64,000 nt of DNA, from positions 22,226,810-22,290,809 of the forward strand of contig CM075187.1 of NCBI GenBank assembly GCA_037577475.1, in the 5' to 3' direction. Every line of letters starts with the position of its first letter. Within the stretch, counting starts at the first letter, position 1. Shown here one piece after another: positions 1-40,267 of this stretch. Both the position numbers and the translations under genes were made by a program. Origin of the DNA: Chaunax sp. Z400 (lineage: Eukaryota; Chordata; Actinopteri; Lophiiformes; Chaunacidae). Below the pieces are notes generated by a model, which saw only the letters and a list, made by a program, of their open reading frames with translations, did not search any database and was not told the DNA's origin.

Positions 1-1335
1 GTGCTGTACCTTAGGCGAGTCTGCCACACACCCAGAGTGTGAACTGGACTGAAAGAGTAAAGGAAGAGTAAAGGCAGCACCTCGACAACCATCAAAACAT
101 CTCAAAATCGGTGTCGATTTTCTATCTGTCAATAAGTAGCACGAGTTAGCTCTAGTGGAGACCAAGAAATGAGCATCCAGCATGTAACTGGTAGATGTTT
201 TATCCATTAATTTGGCTTGATAGTGAGGTAAATATCTTTATTTACATTTCACATCTCACATAAATATTACATTGCCACATTAGGCCTTTATAAGGTAATA
301 GAAATGCTCTGTACCTGTGGATAGCAGTTGTGTGGTTAGGGTTACTTCATTTCACTTTCACTTCACATAAAAAAAAAAAACTTTATAAAAAAAAAACCAA
401 CAAAAATAATGAATAGAAAGTGAACTGAGCCAAGAACTGATTACATCACCTGTAATCTCATTAAATGTTGACGTCAAATGCGAAAATCCTAATGATAGCA
501 CACGATAAACATAATAAAAAATACGGAAATTTGGGTTGAATGTTATTCTGTTATTGAGTTTTACAATATGACATACAGTTCATAGGGATGTAGATCCATG
601 GAAGGTCCAGCCTTTGCGCTGACAAACACATTTCTATACATTAACAGAACAGACTGAGGCACAGCCTCATCTCAGGAACAGAAATTGGCACAGCACTACA
701 TATTTACACTGATATCTTAGGTTCTCTCCGTTTAGTTAATTACAGGAAATTAACTTGTTACATAAATGGTACAAGTCCTCAGTTAAAAATATATAAAATA
801 GAAAATGAGATAGTGATGAGGGAGGTAAACAAGAATAGTGAGCTGTAATTCCATGAGACTGTAAATTCTGCAGCCTCTTGGTTTGTATTTTGTCCTCCGA
901 CATGCAGTGCTTCCAGTACCTACACAGTCCACCAGCCACTCTGCTGCCTTGAGTTCAGTCAATCGGGCCCAGCATCAAGCGTACCAAAAATATTGGTATT
1001 AGATATGAACCATTTAGCATGAGAACAAATCAGAAGCCAACATCCTTTCTGTTAAAATGCTTTTGAACAAGGATCTGAGTTCCAAGCAGCTCCAGAGAAC
1101 CAGGTGAATAGTTTATCATCTTCACCCGTCACAGTCTCATACATGTGGGCAGGTTTAGATGTCTGGAGTCTAGATGCTGAGGATGTGTATTTGTAGCTGG
1201 AGCCTTCCCGTTTCAACATCATGCTCTCCCTTTGCTAAAGGTGAACCCAATGCTATAGGAGAAGTTGCTCAGTGTCCAGCAGACTGTCTTTGCAGGTTTG
1301 AACATGAGACAAAGCTATTAGAAACAGGTCTTGGG
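1..1335 (-). other. 3'UTR / downstream flank of sh2d3c
   Basis: No coding sequence is supported. The stretch is AT-rich with A-runs at 369-380 and 387-395. It probably holds most of the sh2d3c 3'UTR. Confidence 0.5.
237..242 (-). terminator. Candidate poly(A) signal of sh2d3c
   Basis: tttatt on the plus strand is AATAAA in the sense of the gene, about 1.1 kb past the stop codon. I see no closer canonical hexamer. The true 3' end could also lie outside the window. Confidence 0.3.
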
Positions 1336-28374
<27,039 letters not shown>

Positions 28375-29689
28375 ATTGTCTAATAATGAACGTTTTAAGC
28401 AGAATAAAGCATTGGAGCTAAATACAACCTGTTTCCCATTTCTCTCAGGTTGTATTTTAAGGTTGCACAGTTAACACAAACAGATATCAGAATAGGGACA
28501 GTGGCTCATGACATGCATGAAGTCTTCCTTAAATATCTGTTAAACTGTATGAAATTAGTTTCTCACTTTAATATTAAAGGGCATTATTTTGTGTGTCAAT
28601 ACCAACACGGGCAACATTCTAAAAAGCGCTGACAAACAAACAAACAACAAGCAAACAACAAACAAAGTTTGCCAAACAGCAAAATAAACATTGTGCTGTA
28701 ATGAAGAGGACTTGGGTCCAGTGCTTGAGACCATAAACTCTGTAGGAACCGTTTTACTGGGGTAAAATAAATCAAGTTAGCAGTAGGGTGATTTTCTCAT
28801 AAGCTTCCACACAATCAGACGTCTTTTTGAAACCATTGGAGTCGCCCCCTCCTGGGCATTAGAAAGCATACTGTATGTGTTTAGGGTGTTGGCCTCACTT
28901 TTCAGACCCAGAAGCTCTGTCAGCTTACTGTCTATGATGAAAATCACTGAAAATCACAGTGACAAAACTGAAAAACTTCATTACATCCTTTATTTTTTAG
29001 GGATGTCCATATCCATGGAGAGGGCGACATATAGCAGGATTTCCCAGAATGTTAAACAGTTCTTTTACACATATCCTCAAATGGTACCATCTAATATCAG
29101 GAGTGAATCATTGATGGTGGAACAAATTTAAACTGACTGAATCAATGATTGTGATTGGTTTTCTTTTTCACTTTTCAAGGGAAAATCTGAAAATGAAGAT
29201 CTGTGGCTCTAAAACGTAAACTTAACAGTATACACCAGTTAAACTGGGGTTTTCACTTCTAAGGCTCAAAGAAAAGCAGTACAGTGGCTTTTTTGAAGGT
29301 GTCAGGCCTGACATAATGAATGCCTGAAACTGAAAATAAAGCCTTCAGATGCACCATGGGTGAAATTCAACCTTAAAGAGTGAAATACTGTCAAGTCAAA
29401 CAGCAGAAGAAGAAGAAGAGAAGCACAGTGAGCTGTTGTCCTTTCAGACGTTCACTATTTTCTCTAACTCAACTCTATGCATAAATCTGCACTCCGCCAG
29501 CCTGCTGTCCATTCAAACTGAACAAAGACGCGTCTATGCTTCAGTGACAATGGACCAAAAACTGTTTGTAAGTGGAACAGTGAACAAAGAGCAAACACAC
29601 ACACAAACACACACACTCTCACGGTGAAACAAGGGTCATTAGATGACAACCTTTTACTGGATTACACAAATAAACTCACATTAGCCTCT

Positions 29690-29878
29690 GTTCCCTGACT
29701 CATCATGTAACTCTCTCTACTAGTACTTTAATTCTACTCCACATCAGAGGGAAATATTGTTTTCTTATTATCCCACTACATTTATCTGACAGCTATAGTT
29801 ACAAGTTACTTTTTAGATTTGAATCATATTTTTTTTACAAACTCTGTGAGATAGTCTTCTGGTGAAGTACATTGTCAA
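29690..29878 (+). repeat. MITE-like family, left part of an interrupted copy
   Basis: 'tactagtactttaattctac', 'acatcagagggaaatattg', 'cccactacatttatctgaca' and 'agttacttttta' follow the order of the full-length copy at 33411-34141. The copy stops where the Tc1-like relic begins. Confidence 0.6.
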
Positions 29879-29884
29879 AAATTG

Positions 29885-30812
29885 AAACGGTGGTTCCAAC
29901 ATTTTTGGATTGTGAGCCATTGTTACATTACAGATATGAGTGAGTGCTCAGGTTTTATACTTAAGATGCCAATTCCAAAAAAAAAGATGGGAGATTTATG
30001 TGACTTACATGATTCAGTATAAAGGAGAGATGTGTCATCTTCAAACTGACAAACTTTATTATGACGGACAAGGAGGATATATTTGTGCCGGCATTTTTGT
30101 CTATTCTCGTTATATGTCTGAGGTCTTTGTTGACATGGAGCTTCATAATGAGCCAATGGGAGACAGGTCTGGACTGATTTAAAAAAAAAATCATTTGAAA
30201 TGTGGACTCGTCAGACCCAAAGGACACTTTTCCACTTTGCGTCAGTCCACCTGACATGAGCTCAGACTCTGAGAGATCGGAGGCGTTTCTGGATGTTGTT
30301 ACTTTGGTAGAGGCTCAACCTGCATTTGTAGACGCAGTGAAGAACTGTGTTTACTGACAGCAGGTTTCCAAAGTGTTCCAGGGCCCATGTAGTAACATGC
30401 TTCAAAGAATCAAGTTGGCCTTTAATGCAGTGTCACCTGAGGGATGGAAGGTCGTGGGCATTCAATGGTTTTCATTTTTCCAGATTCTCTGAATCTTTTG
30501 GTGGGTATTATGGTCTGTAGATGGTGAAATCCTCAGATTCCTTGTTACTGCACATTGAGAAAGTTTGCTTTTAAACCATTGGTTCCTTTACCCACACATA
30601 TTTTAACAAAGTTATTTTTATATATTTTAACTTTTTGGAGATGTGTTGCTGCCATAAAATTCAGTATAAGCATATCTTTACAAAAGTCTATGACATTGAG
30701 GAGGTGCAGCTTTACATATATTGTCTTTGTCCTGTTATCTATTGAACTGAATGTCAAAAAGGATGAGGACATTATCACATTGTGTTTTATTAATGTTTTA
30801 CAGTGTCACAAC
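29885..30812 (-). mobile_element. Decayed Tc1/mariner-like element (internally deleted)
   Basis: Read on the minus strand it has 'cagcaacacatctccaaaaa', 'accatctacagaccataat', 'aaaagattcagagaatctgg', 'ccctcaggtgacactgcatt' and 'gtctgacgagtccacatttc'. Then it jumps over the transposase middle to 'agtccagacctgtctcccat'. This order is that of an abundant fish Tc1-like element. No intact transposase frame remains. Candidate terminal repeats are 'ggttccaacatttttgga' on the left and 'tttacagtgtcacaactt' on the right. Confidence 0.7.
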
Positions 30813-30814
30813 TT

Positions 30815-30965
30815 GTTTGCAAGCAGGATTAAAGTAAAAGTACTTGTAATATAAGTAATATAAGACTTTGAAAATACTCTGTCACAAGTAAAAGTACTGC
30901 ATTGAAAAGCTCATCTAATGAAATGTATAGAAGTACAATAAGTTAATTTACTTAAAGTGTTAAAA
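30815..30965 (+). repeat. MITE-like family, right part of the interrupted copy
   Basis: 'agtaaaagtacttgtaata', 'tactctgtcacaagtaaaag' and 'tacttaaagtgt' are family motifs near an end of the element. Its orientation relative to the left part is not fully clear. Confidence 0.45.
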
Positions 30966-30996
30966 ACTCTTTATACACAGTTCAGTAATTTATTCC

Positions 30997-31060
30997 AGGG
31001 GCCCCCAACCTCTTGGTTGGGTCACAACATAAAGGGGTCATGGGAAAAAAGACTGATTAT
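30997..31060. repeat. hAT-like terminal fragment
   Basis: 'ccaggggcccccaacctc' followed by 'ttgggtcacaac' resembles the common fish hAT terminus 'caggggttcccaacc..ggtc'. Only the terminus is visible. Confidence 0.35.
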
Positions 31061-31498
31061 TCAGACTTGTACATACAAAAACTTTCATATATTTCTTAGA
31101 TTCTACATAATATTTTATTTGGATGTCAGATAACCCTTTCTCTGATGATAGAATAAAATATAACTTACTCAGTTTTCGTTTGTTCATGTTTCAGACGTTG
31201 AATCTGATGACTTCCTGATGAATCCACATGTAAAAGCTGTATCTTCCACTTGTTGTACCAATGAGCTGTGTCCTCTGTACCCAACAGAATGACTCTTTTT
31301 CCTGTCTTCTGAACGCAGCGGAAGTGTTGGGGTGTTTCATAGCAGTTTCATGTTATGTTGATGCAATCAGGTATTTTTCTGACTTCAGCCTGGAAATGTG
31401 TCAGTCAGGAACCACTAAGGATGTTTAGCAAAACATTTTGACAGGATTTCATTTCAAATTTCTAACTGAAGGCCATAATTATGGTCATTTTGTGTAAT

Positions 31499-31502
<4 letters not shown>

Positions 31503-31551
<49 letters not shown>
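31503..31551. repeat. (AAT)n microsatellite
   Basis: About 16 perfect ataataa-type trinucleotide units. Confidence 0.97.
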
Positions 31552-31552
<1 letters not shown>

Positions 31553-32104
31553 TATTATGGTATTATTTACAAATGTAGAACTTGTGAAATTGCTAGTTTT
31601 TGAAAGCACAGTCTGTTTAGTCAAGTTGATCTTTTAGGACAAATGAACAATGAACAAGAGCCTATCTCTGTATATTGTATGTATATATAATATATTAATC
31701 TTCAAATCATTGTTTTCTCCCACCTCTTCATCTACATATTCTTTACCATGATGAAAATCTGGGTAATTTATCTGCACACAGCAAAATCATTTTGTCTTGA
31801 GAGCCCAAACAAAAATGGAGATAAAATTAGAATTCCAAAGCTGATATGAAACCAACATTCACAGAAAACAAAGTTATAAAAAAAAAAGGACAAGCATGAG
31901 AAAGATCTAAACAAAGATTTAACATTGGAGCATTGTCACTTCCTGTTTCAGTTCTTTAAATCATCGGGTGGAGCCCAACTCCTGTGTCAATGTTATGTTA
32001 AAACACAGATTACAAAGACCGTAGGAACAAGTCTGAAGAAACATTTTGGCAACAACAGCTTCTCATCCAGTCATTTCAAAAGATAGATGGTCTTACTGTC
32101 AAAA

Positions 32105-32220
32105 TAATATATAATATATATATATATAAATAATATATAATATATATAATATGAAATATACTGAAACTGTGTATATATATCTATATATATCTATATATAT
32201 ATAGATATATATATATAATT
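32105..32220. repeat. (AT)n-rich palindromic low-complexity tract
   Basis: Runs of TATA with 'ctatatatatctatatatat' and its complement 'agatatatata' close together, so it could form a hairpin. Confidence 0.85.
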
Positions 32221-33410
32221 TTCTGCAGGAACATGTCATTTTTAATGAACAATGAACAATGTGTTTGTGTTAAACTTAAACTAAAAAATAATGACGCTAA
32301 TAACTTTTATTCTTCTATTAGTCATTGCATTAGGTCAGTTGGTCAATTTTGCAATGAAAATTCTCAATATTGAAGTTGTGTGCAGATTCCTCTGAAATGA
32401 AAAAAAAACTGTAGAAATTGAGTCAAAATTCAGACAAATTCATGTCAGTTTTGCCTACAGTGATCTCTTCTACATTGCTGCCGTCTGCTGACATGCATCG
32501 CTCTCTGTTTTTTCACCATCAGATTAAAGAATAAGTCATGCTGAATGTGAAACCCTATTTAACATAAAGAAACATGCAAAAAGAATGAAAACTGTGACCA
32601 CATCAGGAGGGAAAGTAGAGGCTCTGTGGGGGGAGGCACACAGCTGTCAACATCTTGCAACATTTCCTGCCAACGTTTCCTGATGAAGAAAAACCCTAAT
32701 ACAGTACTTTAAAAACATAATTTTAGTTATGTTAGTAAAGTTATTCTCAGAAAAGAAAAAACAGAAAATGAGAAAAAATAAATAAATAAAGCTAAAATGT
32801 CTTTTTCAAATTCCACAACAGCAAGATTCACTATACAAGACTCAAATACTTACATTACAAAGTTTATGATCTATCCTAACTGAGGAACTGTTCAGTGGAG
32901 TTTTGACTTTTGGCTGTAAAGTTCACCTCTTCAGATAATAAAATGTTGCCATTTATGCCTCAGTGAACAACATATATGTTAAGTTTGCATATATCATACA
33001 TATCCTTTCCACAATGTCTAAGCCATGAAGATATGTGACAACAAAAGCAGGTATTTTTAACAGGATGTTTGTCACACTTTCCATCCATCTTTGTGTCAAC
33101 AGAAGCAGACATTTTTAACACAACATTGGGACAAACTCAGCCATGTTTGTGTCAGCAAGACAAGCAAGCCAAAACATGATCTGTTCAAAACCAACCACTC
33201 CTTTAGTTCAGCACTGTCACATAATATAAAACTGAAAACTGAACGTAAGGAAATGTAAAGATTCAATAAATCTGTAGTTTTCAGATGCGTTTTGCCAACA
33301 TTTATTCTGGTGACTGTATTTGTCTTGATGGAAAATTTGAAAAATGGTGTTTAGTTGTGAAATTATTATTGCAGAAATGTTTGGTAGATAGATTTGAACA
33401 AAAAGTACTT

Positions 33411-34141
33411 AAAGTGGTGCAACGAAGTACATTTACTTAAACACTGTACCAAAGTTTAAATTTGAGGTACTTGTACATCCTTTGAGTCTTATTTGAATGG
33501 CACTCTATACTTCTATTCATATTCACTACATTTCAAATGCAATGTTACACTTTTTGCTTCACTACAAATATTTGACAGCTTTAGTTACAAAGAACTTTAA
33601 AATATTAAGATCTGTGGATGTAAAATATATAAAAAGCTTTTAAGATATGATTTTTCTCTTGTCATAAATTTCCTACCCAACAGTTTATGGCTAGTTGATA
33701 AATTACCATTGAATGACATAATTCTTTTACATTAATTTAAGTCATTTTTCATGAAGGAACTTTTGATTCCTCTTAAATGTTAAGATTAGCTGCTTTTCAA
33801 TTTAAACCATTTTAATATTTTTTATATGATTAAATTTAAAAAACGTGTATTTAATTTTTTTATTTAAAAGTTGCTCCACCATTACCAACAACTGTGAAAT
33901 CCAGCCTTAATAGTAATGCATGAGTAATACTAAATTAATTAAGTAATAAATGATAGCATAGCAGTGACAGGGTCATTCTCTAAAGTGACTTATTTTACTT
34001 CTAATAATCAATACTAGTACTCTAATACTTAGATACTTTTACTCAATCAAAATGTTCAATGCAGAAGTTGTACCTATGGCAGAGTATTTTACAGTGCACT
34101 ATTAGTACTTTTACTTAACCTGAATATTTCCTCTACCACTA
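33411..34141 (+). mobile_element. Full-length MITE-like element (about 730 bp)
   Basis: It begins 'agtggtgcaacgaagtac' and ends 'tatttcctctaccact', which are imperfect inverted termini related to 'cagtggtggaa..agtaa' and 'ttcc.ccactg'. Inside are 'acttctattcatattcacta', 'atatttgacagctttagtta' and 'attagtacttttacttaacc'. I recognise it as a very abundant non-coding teleost DNA element. No open frame. Confidence 0.68.
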
Positions 34142-34169
34142 GTACAAATGGGTCAAAATGAATATACTA

Positions 34170-34228
34170 CAGGCAAGTACATGTGCAGTAATTGAGTAAA
34201 TGTACCTAGTTACTCTCCACTACCACCT
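34170..34228 (+). repeat. Solo terminal fragment of the same MITE-like family
   Basis: 'attgagtaaatgtaccta' then 'gttactctccactacc' is the inverted terminus alone. Confidence 0.55.
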
Positions 34229-34860
34229 GTTGCTGGTGCTGAACTGCGTTTCAGCACAGCTGGCAGTCATGACCGACTTTCTGTCTACAACATACAGCAG
34301 TTGTTATGTCGTCTGAACAAGGACAGCTTATGTCCCATCAGATGAATGCAGACAGTAAGTACCAAGCAAGTCCTGTTACTGGGTTCAAAAGAGACTCTGA
34401 GCCAGTAACTTAAGGGTCGATCCACCCAAATCACAAAAACAAAACACTACTACACTATAACCTAACCCAAACCCAAATCAGTAATAATGGATTTTTATAT
34501 TTAGCAGCAGTGATTTATCAGACCTTTCATGTTAGAGCTTCAAGATCTCAGTCCTGTGATGAATAAAATCTCCATGCTGCATAATTATCAAGACAACATC
34601 CTGTTTAAAGTAAAAGCTCTAAAATCATGATTTCTCTCTTTTCTCAGCTTCTTTCTTACAGTAAGCACAACTTTGCCTTGGGCTTTGACTACTTCCTGCC
34701 ACTTTGATATTAAGGACTTCAGTTACTCACTATTTGAAAAATATCATTACAACACCATCATGTAATTGTTCTTGATATCAAAAGTGTAGCTACCAGTCTG
34801 TAAGTGCAGTGCATATAGTATGCCATTTAATGGGGTTAAGTTGTTTTTTTGTAGAAATCT

Positions 34861-35312
34861 GGAGTAATGAAGGAGGTACTCAAATATTTTCTTTATAAAA
34901 GTACCAATACTACAGTGTAGAAATACTCTGTTACAAGAAAAGTTCAAAAGGTATTGGCATCAAAACAGATTTGATATATCTAAAACATATGTACTCATTA
35001 TGCAATATGACCCACACAAAAGCATAGAGATGATGATTAGTGGTTTATTTATGTTTTCATCAGTTTAATGTTTCAGCTACTGAAGATCAAGTCAGTTAGA
35101 ATCACAGTTAATAACTAAAATTATATTCACGTTGATCTAAATTTGTATTATAATGTAAGTCTGCAAAGTAACCACTAACTAATGTTGTCAAATGAAAGTA
35201 TTTCTCTCTGAAATGTAATAAACTAAAAGTATAAAATGGAAATACATATACTAGCACACAAAATTGTCCTTGAATACAGTAATTTAGTAAATGTATTTGT
35301 TCCATAGCATCA
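34861..35312 (-). mobile_element. MITE-like family, inverted partial copy
   Basis: 'gtaccaatactacagtgtag', 'aatactctgttacaag', 'tactcattatgcaatatg', 'tgtaataaactaaaagtata' and 'agtaaatgtatttgttcc' occur in the reverse order of the copy at 33411. A further scrap lies near 35600-35650. Confidence 0.6.
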
Positions 35313-38300
35313 CTGTAGATATAGGTGTGCATATATACTTTGGTTTCCAATATTAGATTTAAAAGTAAAGATTTGATTCACTTGTTGATCGTGTATCCTA
35401 GCTGTAGTTCTGGCTCCGACCACCAGATGATAGCAGAAGTCCTTACAGCAGAATGTGCCCTATTTTATTAAACAAGAACTTTTACTCTTTAGCAAAAATG
35501 CCTCAAAGTTCTTAACAAGAAAACATATTGGTTCACGTTTTTAAGTAAAATACAAAAAAAAGAAAAACACATTCATAACAATACTTTGGTGCAAGCATGT
35601 ATTATCAGCAGAGTGTACTTAAAATATCAACAGTAAAAGTACTCATTATGTTGTAAACTGTGTTTTACTATTGTATAACTGTGTCTTATTACTCATGTAT
35701 TATCAGGGATCTCTTTGGGACCAGTATGGTCTGAAAGAATGATTACAGTGACCATTAATGCTTTAATTGTACACATGGGCATAAGAGTACTGAGTTGAAA
35801 AATGTGAATATGCTTTAAATTGAATCTAAATCTGCAAAGCAAATTAAGCCATCAAGAAAATACGGTAAAGTAAAAAGGTCAGTGTTAAAGAAAAGAAGAA
35901 ATTCTCACAAACGTTAAAGAGCTGAGGCACAGTTTTGAGTTTCAAGGTTCCTCTACTTCAGTGTAAGAACCTCAAAGAGAAGTACAGAACTCAGAACTAA
36001 CACCTTCAAGTGTGGACGCTCAGAGATCTTTGAAATTCCCTCCCAGCTTTTACATTCAGTCTCAAGGAATCAATAAATTGAAACCACAAATGACAAAAAG
36101 AGTTAAAAAAAAAAAAGGATGTCCTGATTGGTGCATTTTCTGACCAGTTTTCATTCTGGATGACAAACACATGTTGTTGTATTTCATCTTAAAATATGTC
36201 TCTATATGTAACACTAGTAATACTATGTTGCAATGCAAATGTCATAATAGCCCAGGACCAGCTGGGGCTGCCAATCCAAAGAAACATCAAACATCCAACG
36301 TGTGCAAGGAAACATAGAATATTCATATTTGTGGATAAAAAATATAAAAGGCAAAATTAAGGCTCTTTTATTTCTTAGGTTTTATGACAAATACTTCAAG
36401 TATCAGAAGCAGTATTTAATAAGAACTAACTTCTGAATCATTGAAACTATCCCCACACTCAAATCCAGTGTCAGTCTGGCCTGCTTTCAACAGCCAAGAC
36501 AGTGAATATAAACAGCACTACTAAATGTCTCAAATCTGCTGTAAGGGAAAGTCACCAGAGGGTCTCCTGAAAACTTCCTGAAAGCATCCCCGGAACTTTT
36601 TCAGGGACTTTCTTGTCAGAGCCATCTGCCAGTGAAGAAACATGACATCTGACATGATGTCGTCAAGGTGTCTTTTACCACAAATAAACCTGAAGAATAC
36701 GAGGACATCTGGTTGATCAAATTAAAATGTGTCCCTCAACTATTGGCACCATCTGGCCCACTGAGCTGTAAGCTCGTTAATTTATGATGCTTTTTTTTTT
36801 TCTGCGCCCTCAAGTGAATAAATGCTAAATCACTGCACATTAATTAGACACACATTGTCACTTTCCTGTGACAGTGGGCTGAAGCGACTCTGAATGAGAT
36901 TCAGGATCTGATCCCGATCCAACATGGAGGATTATGAAGTGAAAAGAGCATTCATGGCCTGATTGCATCCTGCTCTGTCTGCTCTACCCAGGATCACAGT
37001 TTGAAAATACTGCTGCTGAATATTAGCTCGCTCTCCATCCACCTGTTTTTTTCAGATATACATAAAATTCAAAATGCTTGGCTAAGATGGAAAAGGTGCA
37101 TAAAGCAAAAGCAAAAGAGAGCAAAGGAAACAGAGCTAGTGAATAAATGATGATGTTCATGAGGCGCATGACTTCATAAGAGATGACAACATCAAATCTG
37201 TGTGGGGCGATAAGGATACTACAGCCTTCTTCACATTAATACTTGAAACAAAGAGAAATGTGATATTTCTTATACCTCTACGAGGGGTACATAAAATGCC
37301 CTGGATCCACAACTGTATCCAGATCCATCCAAAATAACTCTAACCTCTTCCTCTCACTTCATTGTGCCACCTAAGAAATTACGTTATGTGCAAATGTTTG
37401 TTTCAATGCATTTGTCTCTACCTGACTTTCTCATATTGTTGTACATGGGCCGGTGGCCTAAAAATGGAAATAAACGTACATACTAATGACCTCTTCCTTA
37501 TTCCATAAAGAGCTTTTTGATATATTCTGCTAACAAACAGACAGACAGACGGTGATGAATAACCTATCCATTACAGCCTGCAGACTCGGATAAGAGGGGC
37601 AGTGACCTGGCCACCGCTGCCGGCCTGCCAACCAGAGAGCGTTGAGGATAAAGGCCGAAACGCTCGGTGAAGGTTGGGCACCTCCTGAAGACCTCAATGA
37701 ATCCAAATGAAGTGGTCAACCACAACTAGGCCCTCATCCATTGACCGCGCCCCCTAAACAACCGGCTCCACCGTCACCCACGAGTCTCCCACAAAGTCTC
37801 TCACAAGCCAAGATGCCATCAGGATACTGTAAATACCAAAGGATTGAATCAGCTAGTCCTACGAATAACTTGACAGAGGTCTAGACCGTACTCTTTGGTC
37901 TACAGAGACCCCCATGAGCAAACACTTGAGGACAGTGGCCTGGAAAAACTGCAAGGACTACAGATCAACATAGCTGTCTTACATACTGGAGGTGCTTTCT
38001 AAATATACACAAACCACTAAACTGATCTCCACAGGATTGTGTGGTCTTCTTATTGCCAACAGATCCCCTGAAAATACCAGAACCAGCGCTGAGGCAACAC
38101 ATCATTCAACACTCTGTGACTTCCTGTCCAGTTCCATGTGGTATTTAACATTTATTACTAAAACAGTATAAAACAGAGCATCTGTTAGGGACTATTTTCC
38201 CTCCTTGCATTTGTTTCTGAATTACTTTTGTTCTTCCTCTGTTGTTCTCTTATTTGAATCCAGTCATGCTCTTTACGTTTGTGTATTTAAAAGTGGTGCA

Positions 38301-39399
38301 TGCTGTATATTTATTTCTACTTGAGGAGATTGGTGTCCCGTGTATCTGAAACTGTCAGTCAAACTCAGCCCAGTGCCTGTCAGCCTCATGACACACTTAC
38401 CCTGAAGCATTAATGAACAGCAGAGACGTTTTTGTATTGTGTGCAGTGAAATATTGATGAGCCTCTGTCTCATATAGTTGAATGCTGTCGTGTTTTTCCT
38501 GCCAAACCACCAGGACTGTTTACACAGCAAAAGGCACAATGCAGGCCTTATTTTTTAAAATCCACATGGGGAGAGGATGGCTAACCATCCTGTGCTGTGA
38601 ACAGTTTGTCACTATTTTCATCTCACCATGCTCTGTGCCCAGTTTGCTGCTTTTCTCCAGAGCTGTTTTACATGCCGTCTTTGTTTTTACCTTCTGGAGC
38701 CTGGATGAGACACATTCTGCTGCTAATTTCATCCCATCTCCCTCTGTGCTTCCTTTGCTGAACACATCTCTACGGCTGTGATTTATCGCCACTCTGCGGC
38801 TTTCAGGTAATTCCCTCGTGAGGCTACCTGTCTTAACGACCGCCCAAAATAGAAGACTTATCGCCCAGAAGTGGGCTACAGAGGATATGTGAGTCTTCCC
38901 TCCCATCCTCCCTGAGTCAATATGTATGTCTGCACATAATTCCACTGCTGAGCTGATTCACACCTCAGCAAAAGGTCTCTCTGCTTGTGCAAAGACAAAT
39001 GAGGGTGCATGAGTCTGTGCTAGATTAGATTTTCCTCCGGTATATAATCTCATTCAGTTTGATATGAAAGAGCAAATGCGGTTGATAATTCTACAAGGTG
39101 CACATACCATCCTGGATCGACTATGGTTTTTGTCATAATTAAAAAAGTTTTACTTTTAGAAAGACATGATGACTGTCTCCACCACAGGATCTGTAAATAT
39201 TTAATGATATCTTAATATTTCCCTTTTGAAAGTCAACTGATTTCCACAGTGACCATTCAACTTGAGCTGAATGTAATGAGGAAAGAGGAAATGGTTTTCA
39301 CATTTAAACTAACAACATACTGTATGGATATCAGGGAAGCAAACTCACAGTATGTTTTTAAAGAAAGCTTAAACTGTATCTCTTTAGCATTTAACTAGC

Positions 39400-39676
39400 T
39401 ATTATTTGCTGGAGACAGGCTTGAAATGCATTTGTGCCTTGCCTTGCACTTAAGGGTTGTGTTGACTTGAATGTATTTATTATATTTTGATAATTATTCT
39501 GTGTTCTATTTTCACCCTTATTTAGCTTATTTTTTAGTATTATTCCTGTTTTTAATGCTTCTCTATTTTTACTATAATTCTCTCTATCTATAATGGTGCA
39601 TGTAGTTTCCTTGTAAAGCATTTAAAATTCCTTCCGTTAAAGGTGCTATAGAAATACAGTTTTATGTTATAATTAT
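39400..39676 (+). repeat. LINE 3' end relic
   Basis: 'ttgtaaagcatttaaaattc' then 'aggtgctatagaaatacag' followed by a trinucleotide tail is the typical 3' end of L2/Rex-type fish LINEs. Coding sequence is not preserved. Confidence 0.55.
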
Positions 39677-39677
39677 G

Positions 39678-39719
<42 letters not shown>
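39677..39719. repeat. (ATT)n microsatellite at LINE tail
   Basis: About 14 trinucleotide units directly after the LINE-like 3' end. Confidence 0.95.
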
Positions 39720-39721
<2 letters not shown>

Positions 39722-40188
39722 TTGTCAAACTGAAAATTTATAAATAAAAAAAAGTCACCAGCAGAACGGTGCAAACCGTTGATGCATGATGCCCTGGCTC
39801 TGACCAAAGTAGTATTTTTTATTGTTTTCTGCTCCCAGTTGACAAATAGTAATGCATTATTTTTTAAACGTTGATCTCTGCTCTGATGCATTGAACAGGC
39901 AGAGCTGCGTTCTCTCTCCGATGCCTCAGTCATCTCATGTCTCAGTGAACGTGCAGCAGATGGATGTGAGTGTTGACGACATGTATAAATCAGCATAGAT
40001 GGATGGATGCCAGCAGAGAGACAGAGATGTTTAGTGTGCTGCTATTTTCTCTGATCCTTCAGATCTCTCTAGGCAGCTTTTAATTATAAATGAGGTCTGT
40101 ATTGACTATGCTTCAATGATGCATGAGAGCACAATATGTATTGATGAATTGATCAGGTATTTTCCATATAGCTGATAAACTAAGAAGC

Positions 40189-40193
<5 letters not shown>

Positions 40194-40263
<70 letters not shown>
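40194..40263. repeat. (GT)n microsatellite
   Basis: About 34 uninterrupted GT units. Confidence 0.98.

Positions 40264-40267
<4 letters not shown>

Noticed and set aside
37640..37675. Hammerhead-ribozyme-like words (ttgagga ... ccgaaac)
   Set aside because: The core has at least two mismatches to CTGATGA, there is no proper stem II, and the complementary arms are not placed as stems I and III require.
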